From Verrucomicrobiales bacterium (GTDB taxonomy: Bacteria > Verrucomicrobiota > Verrucomicrobiia > Verrucomicrobiales > DEV007): a stretch of DNA of 43,336 nucleotides. A program made the translations under genes and the position numbers. This document shows, piece by piece, positions 1-7,871 of the stretch. Every line of letters starts with the position of its first letter. Position 1 is the stretch's first letter. The stretch lies in NCBI GenBank assembly GCA_029213025.1, contig JARGOZ010000036.1, positions 4,310 through 47,645 of the forward strand, written 5' to 3'. The notes under the pieces are model-generated. The model had not been told where the DNA came from and did no database searches. It was given only the letters and a program-made list of their open reading frames with translations.

Positions 1-76
1 GGTCACTTCTTCCGCTTCGTCGGTCACTTCTTCCGCTTCGTCGGTCACTTCTTCCGCTTCGTCGGTCACTTCTTCC
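1..76 (-). repeat. 21-bp coding tandem repeat (DEAEEVT)
   Basis: Three exact copies of a 21-bp unit lie at 1-21, 22-42 and 43-63, and a partial fourth starts at 64. Read on the minus strand each unit encodes the seven residues DEAEEVT in the acidic tail of the glycosyltransferase. The array runs off the window, so the copy number is unknown. Exact identity at all codon positions points to recent copy-number change by slippage. Confidence 0.95.
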
Positions 77-1710
77 TCTACATCGCTTTCCGCCTCACCG
101 GTGAAAGACTCCGATTCCTCTGCGACTTCCTCCTCGTGGGTTACAAGAGCGGGCTCCAACTCTGCTTCATCAGCCTGTTGCTCAACCTCGCGTTCGGTCA
201 CGTCGATTGGTTGCGTGTCCGATACCGTGACGGTTTCGTTAAAGACTTCACCACCGCCTGTATCAACCGGTGTTGATTCCGACGTGATTTCACCACTCCG
301 ACTGGCAGCAAATGCACCTGTGCCGACAGCCGCGAGCCCGCTGAACACTGCTCCGGCCGGAAGGGCCAGCTCTCCAACGGAAGAGCTATTTACGGGGGCG
401 TTTTCCATCGGCGCCCGCTGCAGCACCCGGGTTTTGTTGACGCCTTCCACCTGATAGCGAATGCCACCCCACTCCATTTTATTCATGAACCAGGTGGACA
501 TCACAATTAACCCGTGAATCGTCATGTAAACCGGGGTGAGAAAAGCCTCCATGCCACTGGTTTTGGAAATCTTTTTGTAGGTCTCTTTATCATTTCCAAA
601 CAGATTCCGATAAATACTCTCTCTCGTCATCGCCCGGAACTGATCCAGGACTGTAGCGATAATCAAAGGAACCCAGGCCCACAGATTCCCCATAACAATA
701 GATGCCACTATAGATACAAAACCAAGTATATAGACACCTAAAATGAGATTTGCTCCGCAATAGAGAATTGGAGCGAACACTTTGACCTGAAGATACTGGC
801 GCCGGGCAAATTCTATAAATTTTCCCCAGGTAAAATCGATCATCGTCGGGCGAACGAGATTCCGAATGTAGCCAACCTTGTAGCCGGCTTTTTTTGCCGC
901 TTTGCCGAGCCGCAGATCATCATTTACCGATCCCTCGAACAATCTCGGAACGTCAATGTCATCAAAAACCTGCCTACTGATTGCCATTGAGCCGCCCCAC
1001 GGCATATTTTCCCTGACATTGCCGCCCTGGGTCGTGATCGAGGCGTTAATCACCGAGGCAAATAAACTGGCAAGCCGATTGCGCTCCGGCACCAGCCATC
1101 GGTAGGTCGTAGCCGGGTCATGAGTCCCGCGGTTGACCGGTGCCGTCAGGCGCGCGAGCCAATCCGGCGGGCAGACGATATCAGCATCCACAAATACGAT
1201 GATTTCATCTTCACCGGTCAACTCTTCGAAAGCCGCGAGTTGGTTGTGGACCTTCTGACCCCGGCCCTTGCATTTTCCGGCAACCACGATCTGGAGATTT
1301 TGCAGGCCGCTCTGCGGATTTTCCGGTGCCCACACCGGATGGGACAGGTCGATCCCGAACTGGTCGGACAGCCACTCCGCCGCCGGGTCATCACTGGTTT
1401 CCACGGTGACAATGACACGGTACTTTGAGTAATTCTGCTCCAGCAAGGACTGAAAAAAATCTGAAGTATGTCTTGGCGTGACGCCCTTTATCGGTACAAT
1501 CACAACGGCAGTCTTTTGATGGCCAGAACCGTCTCCCCAAATTTTCCGCTCCTTTCCCAGACTGAGGCGAAATTTGATCACCCGGTAAACAGCAATTAAC
1601 AGTAAAAGAACCCAGACAGCCCAGAGAGTCCATAAGACCTGGTTGAGGAAAGTGGCCTCCGGCCGATACTCCTGAAACCAGTCTTTAGTAAAGGATACGA
1701 TTTTTTCCAT
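1..1710 (-). CDS. Membrane glycosyltransferase family 2/21, partial (3' end outside window)
   Basis: The reading frame is open from an ATG at 1710 to the window edge, 570 codons, with no stop, so the C-terminus is missing. An N-terminal membrane helix (about residues 22-42) is followed by a GT-A type domain with the metal-binding DAD motif at residues 175-177 (context VDADIVCPPDW) and a PWGGSMA segment. An ARRQYLQ stretch stands where processive glycosyltransferases carry a Q/RxxRW-like motif. Hydrophobic helices follow. This layout resembles ceramide glucosyltransferase-like GT21 and other membrane GT2 enzymes, which move a sugar from a nucleotide donor to a lipid or growing glycan at the inner membrane; the substrate cannot be told here. 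After the last helices comes a Glu/Asp-rich tail of about 100 residues ending in DEAEEVT heptad repeats. An in-frame TAG lies 36 bases upstream of the ATG, which supports this start. The gene is divergent from the ABC ATPase and overlaps its start codon. Confidence 0.82.
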   Translation of the reverse strand, partial: MEKIVSFTKDWFQEYRPEATFLNQVLWTLWAVWVLLLLIAVYRVIKFRLSLGKERKIWGDGSGHQKTAVVIVPIKGVTPRHTSDFFQSLLEQNYSKYRVIVTVETSDDPAAEWLSDQFGIDLSHPVWAPENPQSGLQNLQIVVAGKCKGRGQKVHNQLAAFEELTGEDEIIVFVDADIVCPPDWLARLTAPVNRGTHDPATTYRWLVPERNRLASLFASVINASITTQGGNVRENMPWGGSMAISRQVFDDIDVPRLFEGSVNDDLRLGKAAKKAGYKVGYIRNLVRPTMIDFTWGKFIEFARRQYLQVKVFAPILYCGANLILGVYILGFVSIVASIVMGNLWAWVPLIIATVLDQFRAMTRESIYRNLFGNDKETYKKISKTSGMEAFLTPVYMTIHGLIVMSTWFMNKMEWGGIRYQVEGVNKTRVLQRAPMENAPVNSSSVGELALPAGAVFSGLAAVGTGAFAASRSGEITSESTPVDTGGGEVFNETVTVSDTQPIDVTEREVEQQADEAELEPALVTHEEEVAEESESFTGEAESDVEEEVTDEAEEVTDEAEEVTDEAEEVT

Positions 1711-2548
1711 GAAGGTAGTTGAAACAGAAAATTTAACAAAGATCTACCATTTTGGAGACGTGGAAGTGACTGCACTTAATAGTGTCAATCTCAGTATCGC
1801 CGAACACGAATTTGTGGCGGTATGGGGACCCTCAGGTTCCGGCAAGTCAACTTTCTGTAATCTCATAGGCTTGTTAGATGCCCCTACCAGAGGGGACTTG
1901 TTCATTCGTGAACAATCAATGGCAAAGTTATCAGATGCCAAAAGAAGCGAAATGCGCAACGATTATATTGGTTTCGTTTTCCAAAACTTCAACCTGGTTC
2001 CTGTGCTTTCAGCTTTGGAAAACGTTATGTTACCGCTGCAAATCAAGGGTGTATCCAAAAAGATTGCGAAAGAGAAGGCAACCAGGTTGCTCGAAGAAGT
2101 GGAACTGTCCGACCGGATGGGGCACCGACCGCAAAAGCTGAGCGGCGGTCAGCAGCAAAGGGTAGCCATAGCCCGGGCGCTAGTGTCGGATCCTCTGCTT
2201 GTCATTGCGGACGAACCGACTGCGAACCTCGACACGCGCAGCGCGAATTTGATCGTGAATCTGATGCGCAAGATCAATGAGACCCGCGGAGCGGCCTTCG
2301 TTTTTTCCACCCACGATGACCGCCTGCTGGACCGGGTGGACAGAAAAATTCATCTCGAAGACGGCATGGTGAAGCACGACACAGGAGTCGGCGCAATGGT
2401 TGCGGGGCATCCCATACCTGAGCCCCGGCCGGCAAGTTTGCCCGTCAATCCGGCTCCCGCTCCGGTAAACACCGATCCTCCTCCCGCGCCGGAATTACCG
2501 CCACCTCCCCCGACTCCTGCACCGCCAGCCCCGCCGGAGGAGGCCTGA
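1709..2548 (+). CDS. ABC transporter ATP-binding protein, LolD/MacB type, with proline-rich tail
   Basis: This is a 279-residue ATPase of the LolD/MacB/FtsE class, which powers FtsX-like permeases in lipoprotein release or mechanotransmission. All key motifs are intact: Walker A GPSGSGKST at residues 40-48, Q-loop near 92, signature LSGGQ at 144-148, Walker B LLVIADEP at 163-170 and H-loop His202. The catalytic part ends near residue 225. An unusual tail of about 50 residues, rich in Pro and Ala (PPPAPELPPPPPTPAP), follows, whereas LolD-type proteins normally stop at about 220-235 residues. No permease gene is adjacent: the next gene is convergent and the upstream one is divergent. The ATG shares CATG with the divergent glycosyltransferase start. 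The best Shine-Dalgarno-like sequence (AAAGGA, 1690-1695) is 13 bases away, inside that neighbour. Confidence 0.9.
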   Translation: MKVVETENLTKIYHFGDVEVTALNSVNLSIAEHEFVAVWGPSGSGKSTFCNLIGLLDAPTRGDLFIREQSMAKLSDAKRSEMRNDYIGFVFQNFNLVPVLSALENVMLPLQIKGVSKKIAKEKATRLLEEVELSDRMGHRPQKLSGGQQQRVAIARALVSDPLLVIADEPTANLDTRSANLIVNLMRKINETRGAAFVFSTHDDRLLDRVDRKIHLEDGMVKHDTGVGAMVAGHPIPEPRPASLPVNPAPAPVNTDPPPAPELPPPPPTPAPPAPPEEA

Positions 2549-2565
2549 TTGTCCGGGATTGATCC

Positions 2566-2630
2566 GATTCAACAGGGTACAATTCCAGACTCAACAGGGT
2601 ACAGTCGACGATTCAACAGGGTACAATCAA
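2566..2630 (+). repeat. 22-bp-period intergenic repeat array A (three units)
   Basis: Units start at 2566, 2588 and 2610, exactly 22 bases apart. Each has a 19-bp core close to GATTCAACAGGGTACAATC; the second reads GACT...AGTC at its ends. The array fills the gap between two convergent gene ends, and the last unit supplies the TGA stop (2627-2629, minus strand) of the bPH-like gene. Because no gene starts here, a promoter role is unlikely at this copy. Just upstream, 2547-2565 resembles a decayed inverted unit with two gaps, but this is weak. Confidence 0.95.
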
Positions 2631-3388
2631 TCCCCGTCGCCGGCGAGATCTACAAAATCGTCAGGTTGAACTGCGATCAGTTTGCGGATTGATTTGGTCT
2701 TCCGGTCGATGAACAGAACGTTCTTGATGTGAATTTCATCCGAACGGGCTCCCGATGTAGAAATCGTTACATCACCGGAACCGAGGCCGAGAAACCAGTG
2801 GCGGAAGATATCCTCCCGATGTTTCTCCAATACAGCTCCACGCGTGTCGTAGTTCATCTCACCTTCACCTACCATCCGCATCCTGCTGATCTGGCCGGGT
2901 CGCACTCTGTAGTAATTCAGTCTTTTGTGTATAAAGAATGCATAGGCCCAGAGAGCGAGAACCACTGTAGATGAAAACAGGTAAAAACCCATATTCATGT
3001 GGATCGAAAGGGAACTGACCCCGGCGAAAATCGCATCCCACCACCCCGCGAGAGCGAAGATTATCGATACCAGGACGATCCCAATCACGATGGCCAGTGA
3101 GGCCGCGCCGCGAAAACTGAAGTTGGTAAAGATTAAAACGATCCCCAAAACCATCACCCATATAATTCCGGGATTGGCGCTGGGATGAAAATATTCGTTC
3201 AAATTGACTGTTTCAATTTTCATCCCGCCCAAATAGGTGATCAGAGCGCAAATATATCCAGTGACCCACACCGGCCACCAGTAGAAAAGTCGGTTTTGAC
3301 TATAGATTTTTACCTCGGGAAGATTTTCCACCGGGTTCGGCAAATCATCCACTCGCGGTGTTTCGTTGCCGGTATTACTGGCTGTCAT
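2627..3388 (-). CDS. Membrane protein with C-terminal bacterial PH-like domain
   Basis: This 253-residue protein starts at the ATG at 3388, chosen over an upstream ATG because a GGAG lies 7 bases ahead of it. Hydrophobic segments include YWWPVWVTGYICALITYLGG, IIWVMVLGIVLIFTNF, LAIVIGIVLVSIIFALAGWW and FYLFSSTVVLALWAYAFF, so four membrane helices are likely. The C-terminal 85 residues (RHWFLGLGSGDVTIST, then IKNVLFIDRKTKSIRKLIAVQ) have the look of a bacterial PH/YdbS-type domain, which in other proteins mediates membrane or protein contact. No enzymatic motif is seen. The start lies inside the 3' end of the BON-domain gene (14-bp overlap), so the two are probably translationally coupled. The stop lies in a repeat unit of array A. 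Confidence 0.72.
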   Translation of the reverse strand: MTASNTGNETPRVDDLPNPVENLPEVKIYSQNRLFYWWPVWVTGYICALITYLGGMKIETVNLNEYFHPSANPGIIWVMVLGIVLIFTNFSFRGAASLAIVIGIVLVSIIFALAGWWDAIFAGVSSLSIHMNMGFYLFSSTVVLALWAYAFFIHKRLNYYRVRPGQISRMRMVGEGEMNYDTRGAVLEKHREDIFRHWFLGLGSGDVTISTSGARSDEIHIKNVLFIDRKTKSIRKLIAVQPDDFVDLAGDGD

Positions 3389-4616
3389 TGTTATTCTCCG
3401 GTTTGCTGTCGCGCCAGTCGACACGCAGCTTGTTAATTACTCTTTGAACACCGGGCACACTGGATGCCAGCTGTACCGCCCGACGGCGTTGATATACCGA
3501 ATCGGTCATACCGGTCAATGTAGCCGTCTGGTTCTCTACTTTCACTGTAAGTTCGGACGCCCCGAGTTGCGAGTCGACTTCATAAATCAGATTAAGGGCA
3601 GACTCCACGGCTGAGTCGTCGGCCCAATCCGGACTTTTGACGACCAGAAAACTATACACCCGTCCCCTTCCCGGCAGATCGGCGGCGACCCGTTCGGCCT
3701 CTGATCTCGCGCCGATACTTTCGACGTAACCACCGAGGGTGATATCACCGTCCACGACTTCGATCTCGATGTTTGAACTGTCGAGACGGGTGTCCTGACG
3801 AAATGCACTTCGGAGAGCCATTTCGATCTCTTCATCAGTGAGGAACGCGGGCTGGTGCGGGCGTTCCATTTCCGGACGCAGGCCGGGACTCACGGTGAGC
3901 TTATCACTATCAACTGCGTGTGCTCCGCTGGCTTCCACAGCATTCAGGAGCAGCCTTTTTTCTTCAAAAGAATCGACTGCACCGGAGACTGCCACAGCCC
4001 CCTTATCCACAGAAAACTTTACGAATTGATCGTCGAGCAAAGGATTGCTCTTAATGCGCAGCGCTAGATGTTGTCTGATTTCATCATCATCCGGTTGTTC
4101 GAGTAACTGGACACGCAAAGCGTTTACTACACTTCTCACGCCGGTGACAGTGGAAGCCATATCCTCTGCGAGCCGCCTGAAAGCGAATGAGGTTACTGTT
4201 CCGGTCAAAGTTACGACACCGTCATTCACCTTATAGGTAAACGAATCGTCCCTGCCCGGATGATGAAGCGCGTACAGTTGGGAAAGGTCGCCGGCAATGG
4301 TATCATCCTCTCTTGCCACCTCTTTCACTTCGAGGTGATTGATCACAGCCCGAACTCCCCGAATCGTGGAAGCAGTTGTTGCAGCCAGCCGCTTGACCGG
4401 CAGACTGTCGACCTGTCCAGTCAGGGTGGCGACACCTTTGTTTACAGACACTGTGACAGGAGAGTCTGACGTTTGCTCAAAATCGAGCAGCGCATCAGCT
4501 ATCCCCTCCTGTACCGATTCATCGTCCGGAGCGGCAGTTTTTTCCTGTGCCTCCAGCATCGGGAATGCGAGCGCACAACATAGGATTGGTAGTAATGTTT
4601 TCATTTTGCTATACAT
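3375..4616 (-). CDS. Secreted protein with five BON domains
   Basis: This 413-residue protein begins with a signal peptide (hydrophobic LLPILCCALAFPMLEA, likely cleavage near residues 22-24). Five BON-type repeats follow, at roughly residues 34-100, 104-172, 174-245, 252-325 and 330-402. Each has the pattern 'VxKGxxTLxGxVxS...R..A...ASxVxGVRxVxNxLxV'. BON domains are found in periplasmic OsmY-like and secretin-associated proteins and are thought to bind phospholipid surfaces. OsmY has two, so five in tandem is long. The third repeat has the most divergent core (AHAVDSD). A GGAATAAC lies just before the ATG at 4616; another in-frame ATG at 4604 is possible. The gene forms an overlapping pair with the downstream PH-like membrane protein. 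A short hairpin (CCCCG/CGGGG, 4631-4647) lies in its leader. Confidence 0.85.
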   Translation of the reverse strand: MYSKMKTLLPILCCALAFPMLEAQEKTAAPDDESVQEGIADALLDFEQTSDSPVTVSVNKGVATLTGQVDSLPVKRLAATTASTIRGVRAVINHLEVKEVAREDDTIAGDLSQLYALHHPGRDDSFTYKVNDGVVTLTGTVTSFAFRRLAEDMASTVTGVRSVVNALRVQLLEQPDDDEIRQHLALRIKSNPLLDDQFVKFSVDKGAVAVSGAVDSFEEKRLLLNAVEASGAHAVDSDKLTVSPGLRPEMERPHQPAFLTDEEIEMALRSAFRQDTRLDSSNIEIEVVDGDITLGGYVESIGARSEAERVAADLPGRGRVYSFLVVKSPDWADDSAVESALNLIYEVDSQLGASELTVKVENQTATLTGMTDSVYQRRRAVQLASSVPGVQRVINKLRVDWRDSKPENNNDSQ

Positions 4617-4776
4617 ATAGTTATTCCGATCCCCGCTGGATACGGGGAACCTTTTCTATATGAATTCGCATGAAGAGTGCCACCGCCCGAAAGCCCCTAC
4701 TATGCCCTGATTGACGCTTTAGATGTGCCAGGCACATGCAGAATGCAAAGAGTGCAGGGCAAAAAGCAACAGATGA

Positions 4777-6144
4777 TCAGGTTTTCTGATCAAGTTTTGT
4801 TATCCTCAACAATTCGTTTACATCGCGCAGGAGGCGTTCGCAATCGCCCTTGGCGGATTCAACCATCGACGCTTGTGTTTCATTGAGATCGCCGATCTTT
4901 TCCTCGGAAAGTAGATGAAGCGCCATTCTGATGCTGGTGATCGGGGTGCGGACCTCATGACTCATCGTCGCAATCAGATCAGTTTTTACATCACTCATCC
5001 AGCGAACTTTGCTCACATCCACCAACACCACGGCCCAGCCTTCGAAAGATTCCTTTTCTTTGTGAAGCTGGAAGATCCGGGGCAGGTACCAATATTCCTT
5101 GCTGCCCCTGCGAAGCAGAATCGCCTCTGCCACGTCCTCAGGAAGGTAATCGGATTCAGTGATAATCGACTGATTAACCGAATCCCCCACTTTGCCGGGA
5201 AGAATTTCGTCAACTTTCAGATCTCTGAGCAGACTCTCCGCCTCCGGATTGATCTGGTTGATTTGCCCCTCCTGGTTGAGAATAAAAATCGGATAGGGGA
5301 AACCTTCGATAATCGCCTTGCGTTCCAGATTAAGTTGGAGCAACTCATGATCCGACTGCATTTTCATGATCTGCAATTCGGTAGACATATCATTGAACGC
5401 CGACGTCAGCTCTCCGATTTCGTCACTACCAGTCACCGGCAGAGTCAACTCAAAGTTCTGCTTTTCCACCAGCCGCGCCGATTGTGTCAGAGCTTCCACA
5501 GGACGAATAAATTTGTCGATCACTTCACGATAGAGAAAGCAGGCGATCACCCCCGACACTCCCATGATCACGATCAGAAAACGCAGAGTCGACTTCGAAC
5601 TGTTCGCCGCCCGGGCGCTCTCCCTGGTCACCGCCTTTTCATAGAGTCGGACCACCTCATCGGTCAGCTTGATCATTGCGTAGCCCGTCATTAATATAGA
5701 ATCTTTCAATTCCTGTCGTTCCAGAGAAGACAAAGATCGAAAACCGGGATCGAACAATTGACTGAACCTGGACAGATAGTTGGCAACCGCGGTTTCAATT
5801 CGAAGAATCGATGAGGCATTGTCCCGGCCCGTCACGGTTTCCTGTGTCAAATCCTTCAACTTTTCCAACGAGTTTCGATACCGATCCTGATATCGACGAA
5901 ACGTTGCCGGACTGATGTCATCTATACTTTCCCTGTCGTTAAATTCCGGTAAATAGGCGGACTCAAGTTCAGTAGACAATATGATAAGATCATTGGTGAC
6001 CTTGAGAGCCGCAAACTGTCGTTCAGCAATTTTTTCGAGCCGCTTTGCACCCATCGAAAGATGCCACAAGCCGATGCTACCAGTCAGAAAAAACAAGACC
6101 GAGATAACAGCCAGTGCGACCATAAACTTGGCTCGAATTTTCAT
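4777..6144 (-). CDS. KinB-like membrane sensor kinase ending after HisKA (no ATPase domain)
   Basis: This 455-residue protein has a membrane helix at about residues 8-28, a periplasmic helical domain to about 185, a second helix at about 186-205, a HAMP domain (about 206-260), a PAS domain (about 275-380) and HisKA with His396 in MSHEVRTP. It stops at residue 455, right after the second HisKA helix. The N, G1, F and G2 boxes of the HATPase_c domain are absent, and the 160 bases left before the next gene cannot encode one in any frame. It lies 31 bases downstream of an AlgB-like regulator, as in the KinB/AlgB pair of pseudomonads. The hairpin GATCAG-GTTTT-CTGATC (4775-4791) contains its TGA stop; a T-run follows about nine bases later. 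The protein may be a decayed kinase, or a sensor phosphorylated in trans or acting as phosphatase. Confidence 0.85.
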   Translation of the reverse strand: MKIRAKFMVALAVISVLFFLTGSIGLWHLSMGAKRLEKIAERQFAALKVTNDLIILSTELESAYLPEFNDRESIDDISPATFRRYQDRYRNSLEKLKDLTQETVTGRDNASSILRIETAVANYLSRFSQLFDPGFRSLSSLERQELKDSILMTGYAMIKLTDEVVRLYEKAVTRESARAANSSKSTLRFLIVIMGVSGVIACFLYREVIDKFIRPVEALTQSARLVEKQNFELTLPVTGSDEIGELTSAFNDMSTELQIMKMQSDHELLQLNLERKAIIEGFPYPIFILNQEGQINQINPEAESLLRDLKVDEILPGKVGDSVNQSIITESDYLPEDVAEAILLRRGSKEYWYLPRIFQLHKEKESFEGWAVVLVDVSKVRWMSDVKTDLIATMSHEVRTPITSIRMALHLLSEEKIGDLNETQASMVESAKGDCERLLRDVNELLRITKLDQKT

Positions 6145-6175
6145 TATGCTATGATTAAAAAACGGAAAGTGGCTA

Positions 6176-7567
6176 TCACTTTAAACCGAGTTTTTTTCGC
6201 TTTCTATACAGTGTGGCCTGGTCTATCCCCAGAGTGGCTGCGGCTTCCTGGAGGCTTGCCGATTTTTCCAAAACCTGTTTCAGATGGGCCGCCTCCAGCT
6301 CTTCCAGTGTAGAATCGGAACCGATAGACAAATTCGCCTCACCCGAATGGTAATCAGTTCCGGGTGACGGAAGATCCTCCGATTCGATTTCGTCGCCGAC
6401 GGCCAGAATCACTGCCCGCTCCAAAGCATTGCGCAATTCCCGCACATTTCCCGGCCAGGGATAGCCGGTTAGCCGGGCCATGCCGGAGCGGGAAAAGCCT
6501 CTTATATTGCGACCGGTTTCTCTGACAAAATACTGCAAAAACTCTTCGGAAAGAATCCGCAAATCTTCAGGGCGCTTGCGCAATGGTGGCATTTCCACAG
6601 AAATCACGTTTAATCTGTAGAAGAGATCTTCGCGGAAATCTCCCGATTCTATATCTTTCCGCAGGTCCCGGTTTGTCGCGGCAATGACCCGGATATCGGT
6701 CGTGCGGGTTGTCGATTCCCCGACTCTTTCATACTCTCTCTCCTGCAGGAGGCGGAGTAGTTTCGGCTGAATATCGAGTGGCAGTTCGCCGATTTCATCG
6801 AGAAACAAGGTGCCGCCATTGGCTGCGTGAACCTTTCCCCACTGGTCTTTGACAGCGCCGGTAAACGCCCCTTTGACATGGCCGAACAGCTCACTTTCCA
6901 GAAGCTCCTTCGAAAGACTGGGACAATGAACGGTGACAAAAGGTTTATCTTTTAAATGACTCCTCTGGTGAATCTCCCGGGCGAGAACACTTTTACCGGT
7001 TCCACTTTCCCCCAGGATCAAAATCGATGCCTGCGTATCGGCGGCACGGAATACGATGTCGTAAATTCCCTGCATCGACTTGTCCTGCGATTGAAAGATC
7101 GGTGCCGGCGATTTCTCCAGCGATTTGTTTCCGGAGGAGACGGCCGGCTTTGCCTGAGCGACCGGGGCCGCCGGTTTGGAACCCGGGGGCGGTTCTGATT
7201 CAGCGAGGCGACGTTGCTTTTCCGCTCTCACCAGATAACTGCGCAGGTCAGCCGGTGTAAACGGTTTTTCGAGGTAGTCCATAGCCCCGAGCTGGATCGC
7301 TTTGACTGCCGTATCAACTGTGGCATAAGCAGTGAAAACAATGGGCACCACTTTCGGAAACCTTTTTCTGACCTGCTTCAGCACTTCCAGTCCGTCATCA
7401 TCCCCAAGACGAAGATCGATAAAGACAACATCGAAAGGTTCCTCCTGCATGCGCAGAAGAGCGACCTGTGCACCATCCACTGCTTCTACATAATGACCCT
7501 CGGCCTCAATCGCCACCATTGTACTGTCCCTGATCGTCTTTTCGTCATCAACGATTAAAATATCCAT
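6176..7567 (-). CDS. Sigma54-dependent response regulator, AlgB/NtrC family
   Basis: This 463-residue protein has three expected modules. The receiver domain has acidic DD at 7-8, phospho-acceptor Asp51 and Lys101. A Pro/Ala-rich linker runs from about 120 to 160. The AAA+ domain has Walker A GESGTGKS (186-193), the sigma54-contact loop GAFTGA (233-238) and Walker B GGTLFLDEIG (251-260). The C-terminal Fis-type helix-turn-helix ends in LYRKRKKLGLK. Receiver and tail sequences (DLRLGDDDGLEVL; GIDQATLYRKRKK) recall AlgB. It should remodel sigma54-RNA polymerase at GG-N10-GC promoters when phosphorylated. I found no convincing -24/-12 element in the window, so its targets are unknown. It is the first gene of a two-gene unit with the truncated kinase. 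No clear Shine-Dalgarno sequence is seen near the ATG. Confidence 0.93.
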   Translation of the reverse strand: MDILIVDDEKTIRDSTMVAIEAEGHYVEAVDGAQVALLRMQEEPFDVVFIDLRLGDDDGLEVLKQVRKRFPKVVPIVFTAYATVDTAVKAIQLGAMDYLEKPFTPADLRSYLVRAEKQRRLAESEPPPGSKPAAPVAQAKPAVSSGNKSLEKSPAPIFQSQDKSMQGIYDIVFRAADTQASILILGESGTGKSVLAREIHQRSHLKDKPFVTVHCPSLSKELLESELFGHVKGAFTGAVKDQWGKVHAANGGTLFLDEIGELPLDIQPKLLRLLQEREYERVGESTTRTTDIRVIAATNRDLRKDIESGDFREDLFYRLNVISVEMPPLRKRPEDLRILSEEFLQYFVRETGRNIRGFSRSGMARLTGYPWPGNVRELRNALERAVILAVGDEIESEDLPSPGTDYHSGEANLSIGSDSTLEELEAAHLKQVLEKSASLQEAAATLGIDQATLYRKRKKLGLK

Positions 7568-7871
7568 ATCGGGTCATTACAGCAGAGAGCGCTCCTTTTC
7601 CCAAATTAAATTTTTTCCCGCAACTACTGTGTTTCAGCAGGCCGGAGCCGCTTCGGGCAATTGCATATTGCAAAATTCGGCCGGAAAACCGTGCATTTCG
7701 CAAAGAGGCATTCCTCTCTTTGCTTTTTGCAAGACTGATTGCGCATTTCGCGCGGAAAATTGCGTTCCGCCAACCCGGTATATCTCTTCAAATGCTAAGA
7801 TTACCTTTGTCCATCAATATGTTACAACGGAAGACGGACGAGATGGAACACAACCTGCGCTCTCCCCTGTC
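7568..7871. other. 304-base intergenic region with hairpin and TTGCA-rich palindromes
   Basis: This gap separates the divergent AlgB-like gene from the baeRF-like gene. An open frame runs through it from 7629 into the downstream gene, but the encoded residues resemble no domain and the family starts later, so I treat it as non-coding. It holds the inverted repeat TTGCA-TAT-TGCAA near 7665, a terminator-like hairpin at 7700-7728, and several TGCATTTCGC or TGCGCATTTCGCG variants. No convincing -35/-10 pair was recognised. Confidence 0.5.
7700..7728 (+). terminator. Terminator-like hairpin without an upstream gene
   Basis: The stem GCAAAGAG (7700-7707) pairs with CTCTTTGC (7716-7723) across an 8-base loop and is followed directly by five T (7724-7728). 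This is the layout of an intrinsic terminator read on the plus strand. No plus-strand gene lies upstream, because the gene ending at 7567 reads away. It could end a small RNA begun after about 7568, or attenuate the leader of the baeRF-like gene. Confidence 0.45.

Noticed and set aside
2566..2630. A CRISPR array
   Set aside because: Units are 19 bp with only 3-base spacers, there are at most three per array, and no cas gene is present.
7629..7871. A longer baeRF-like protein starting at 7629
   Set aside because: The extra 81 codons resemble no domain, cross a terminator-like hairpin and have no ribosome binding site. The family begins after 7872.
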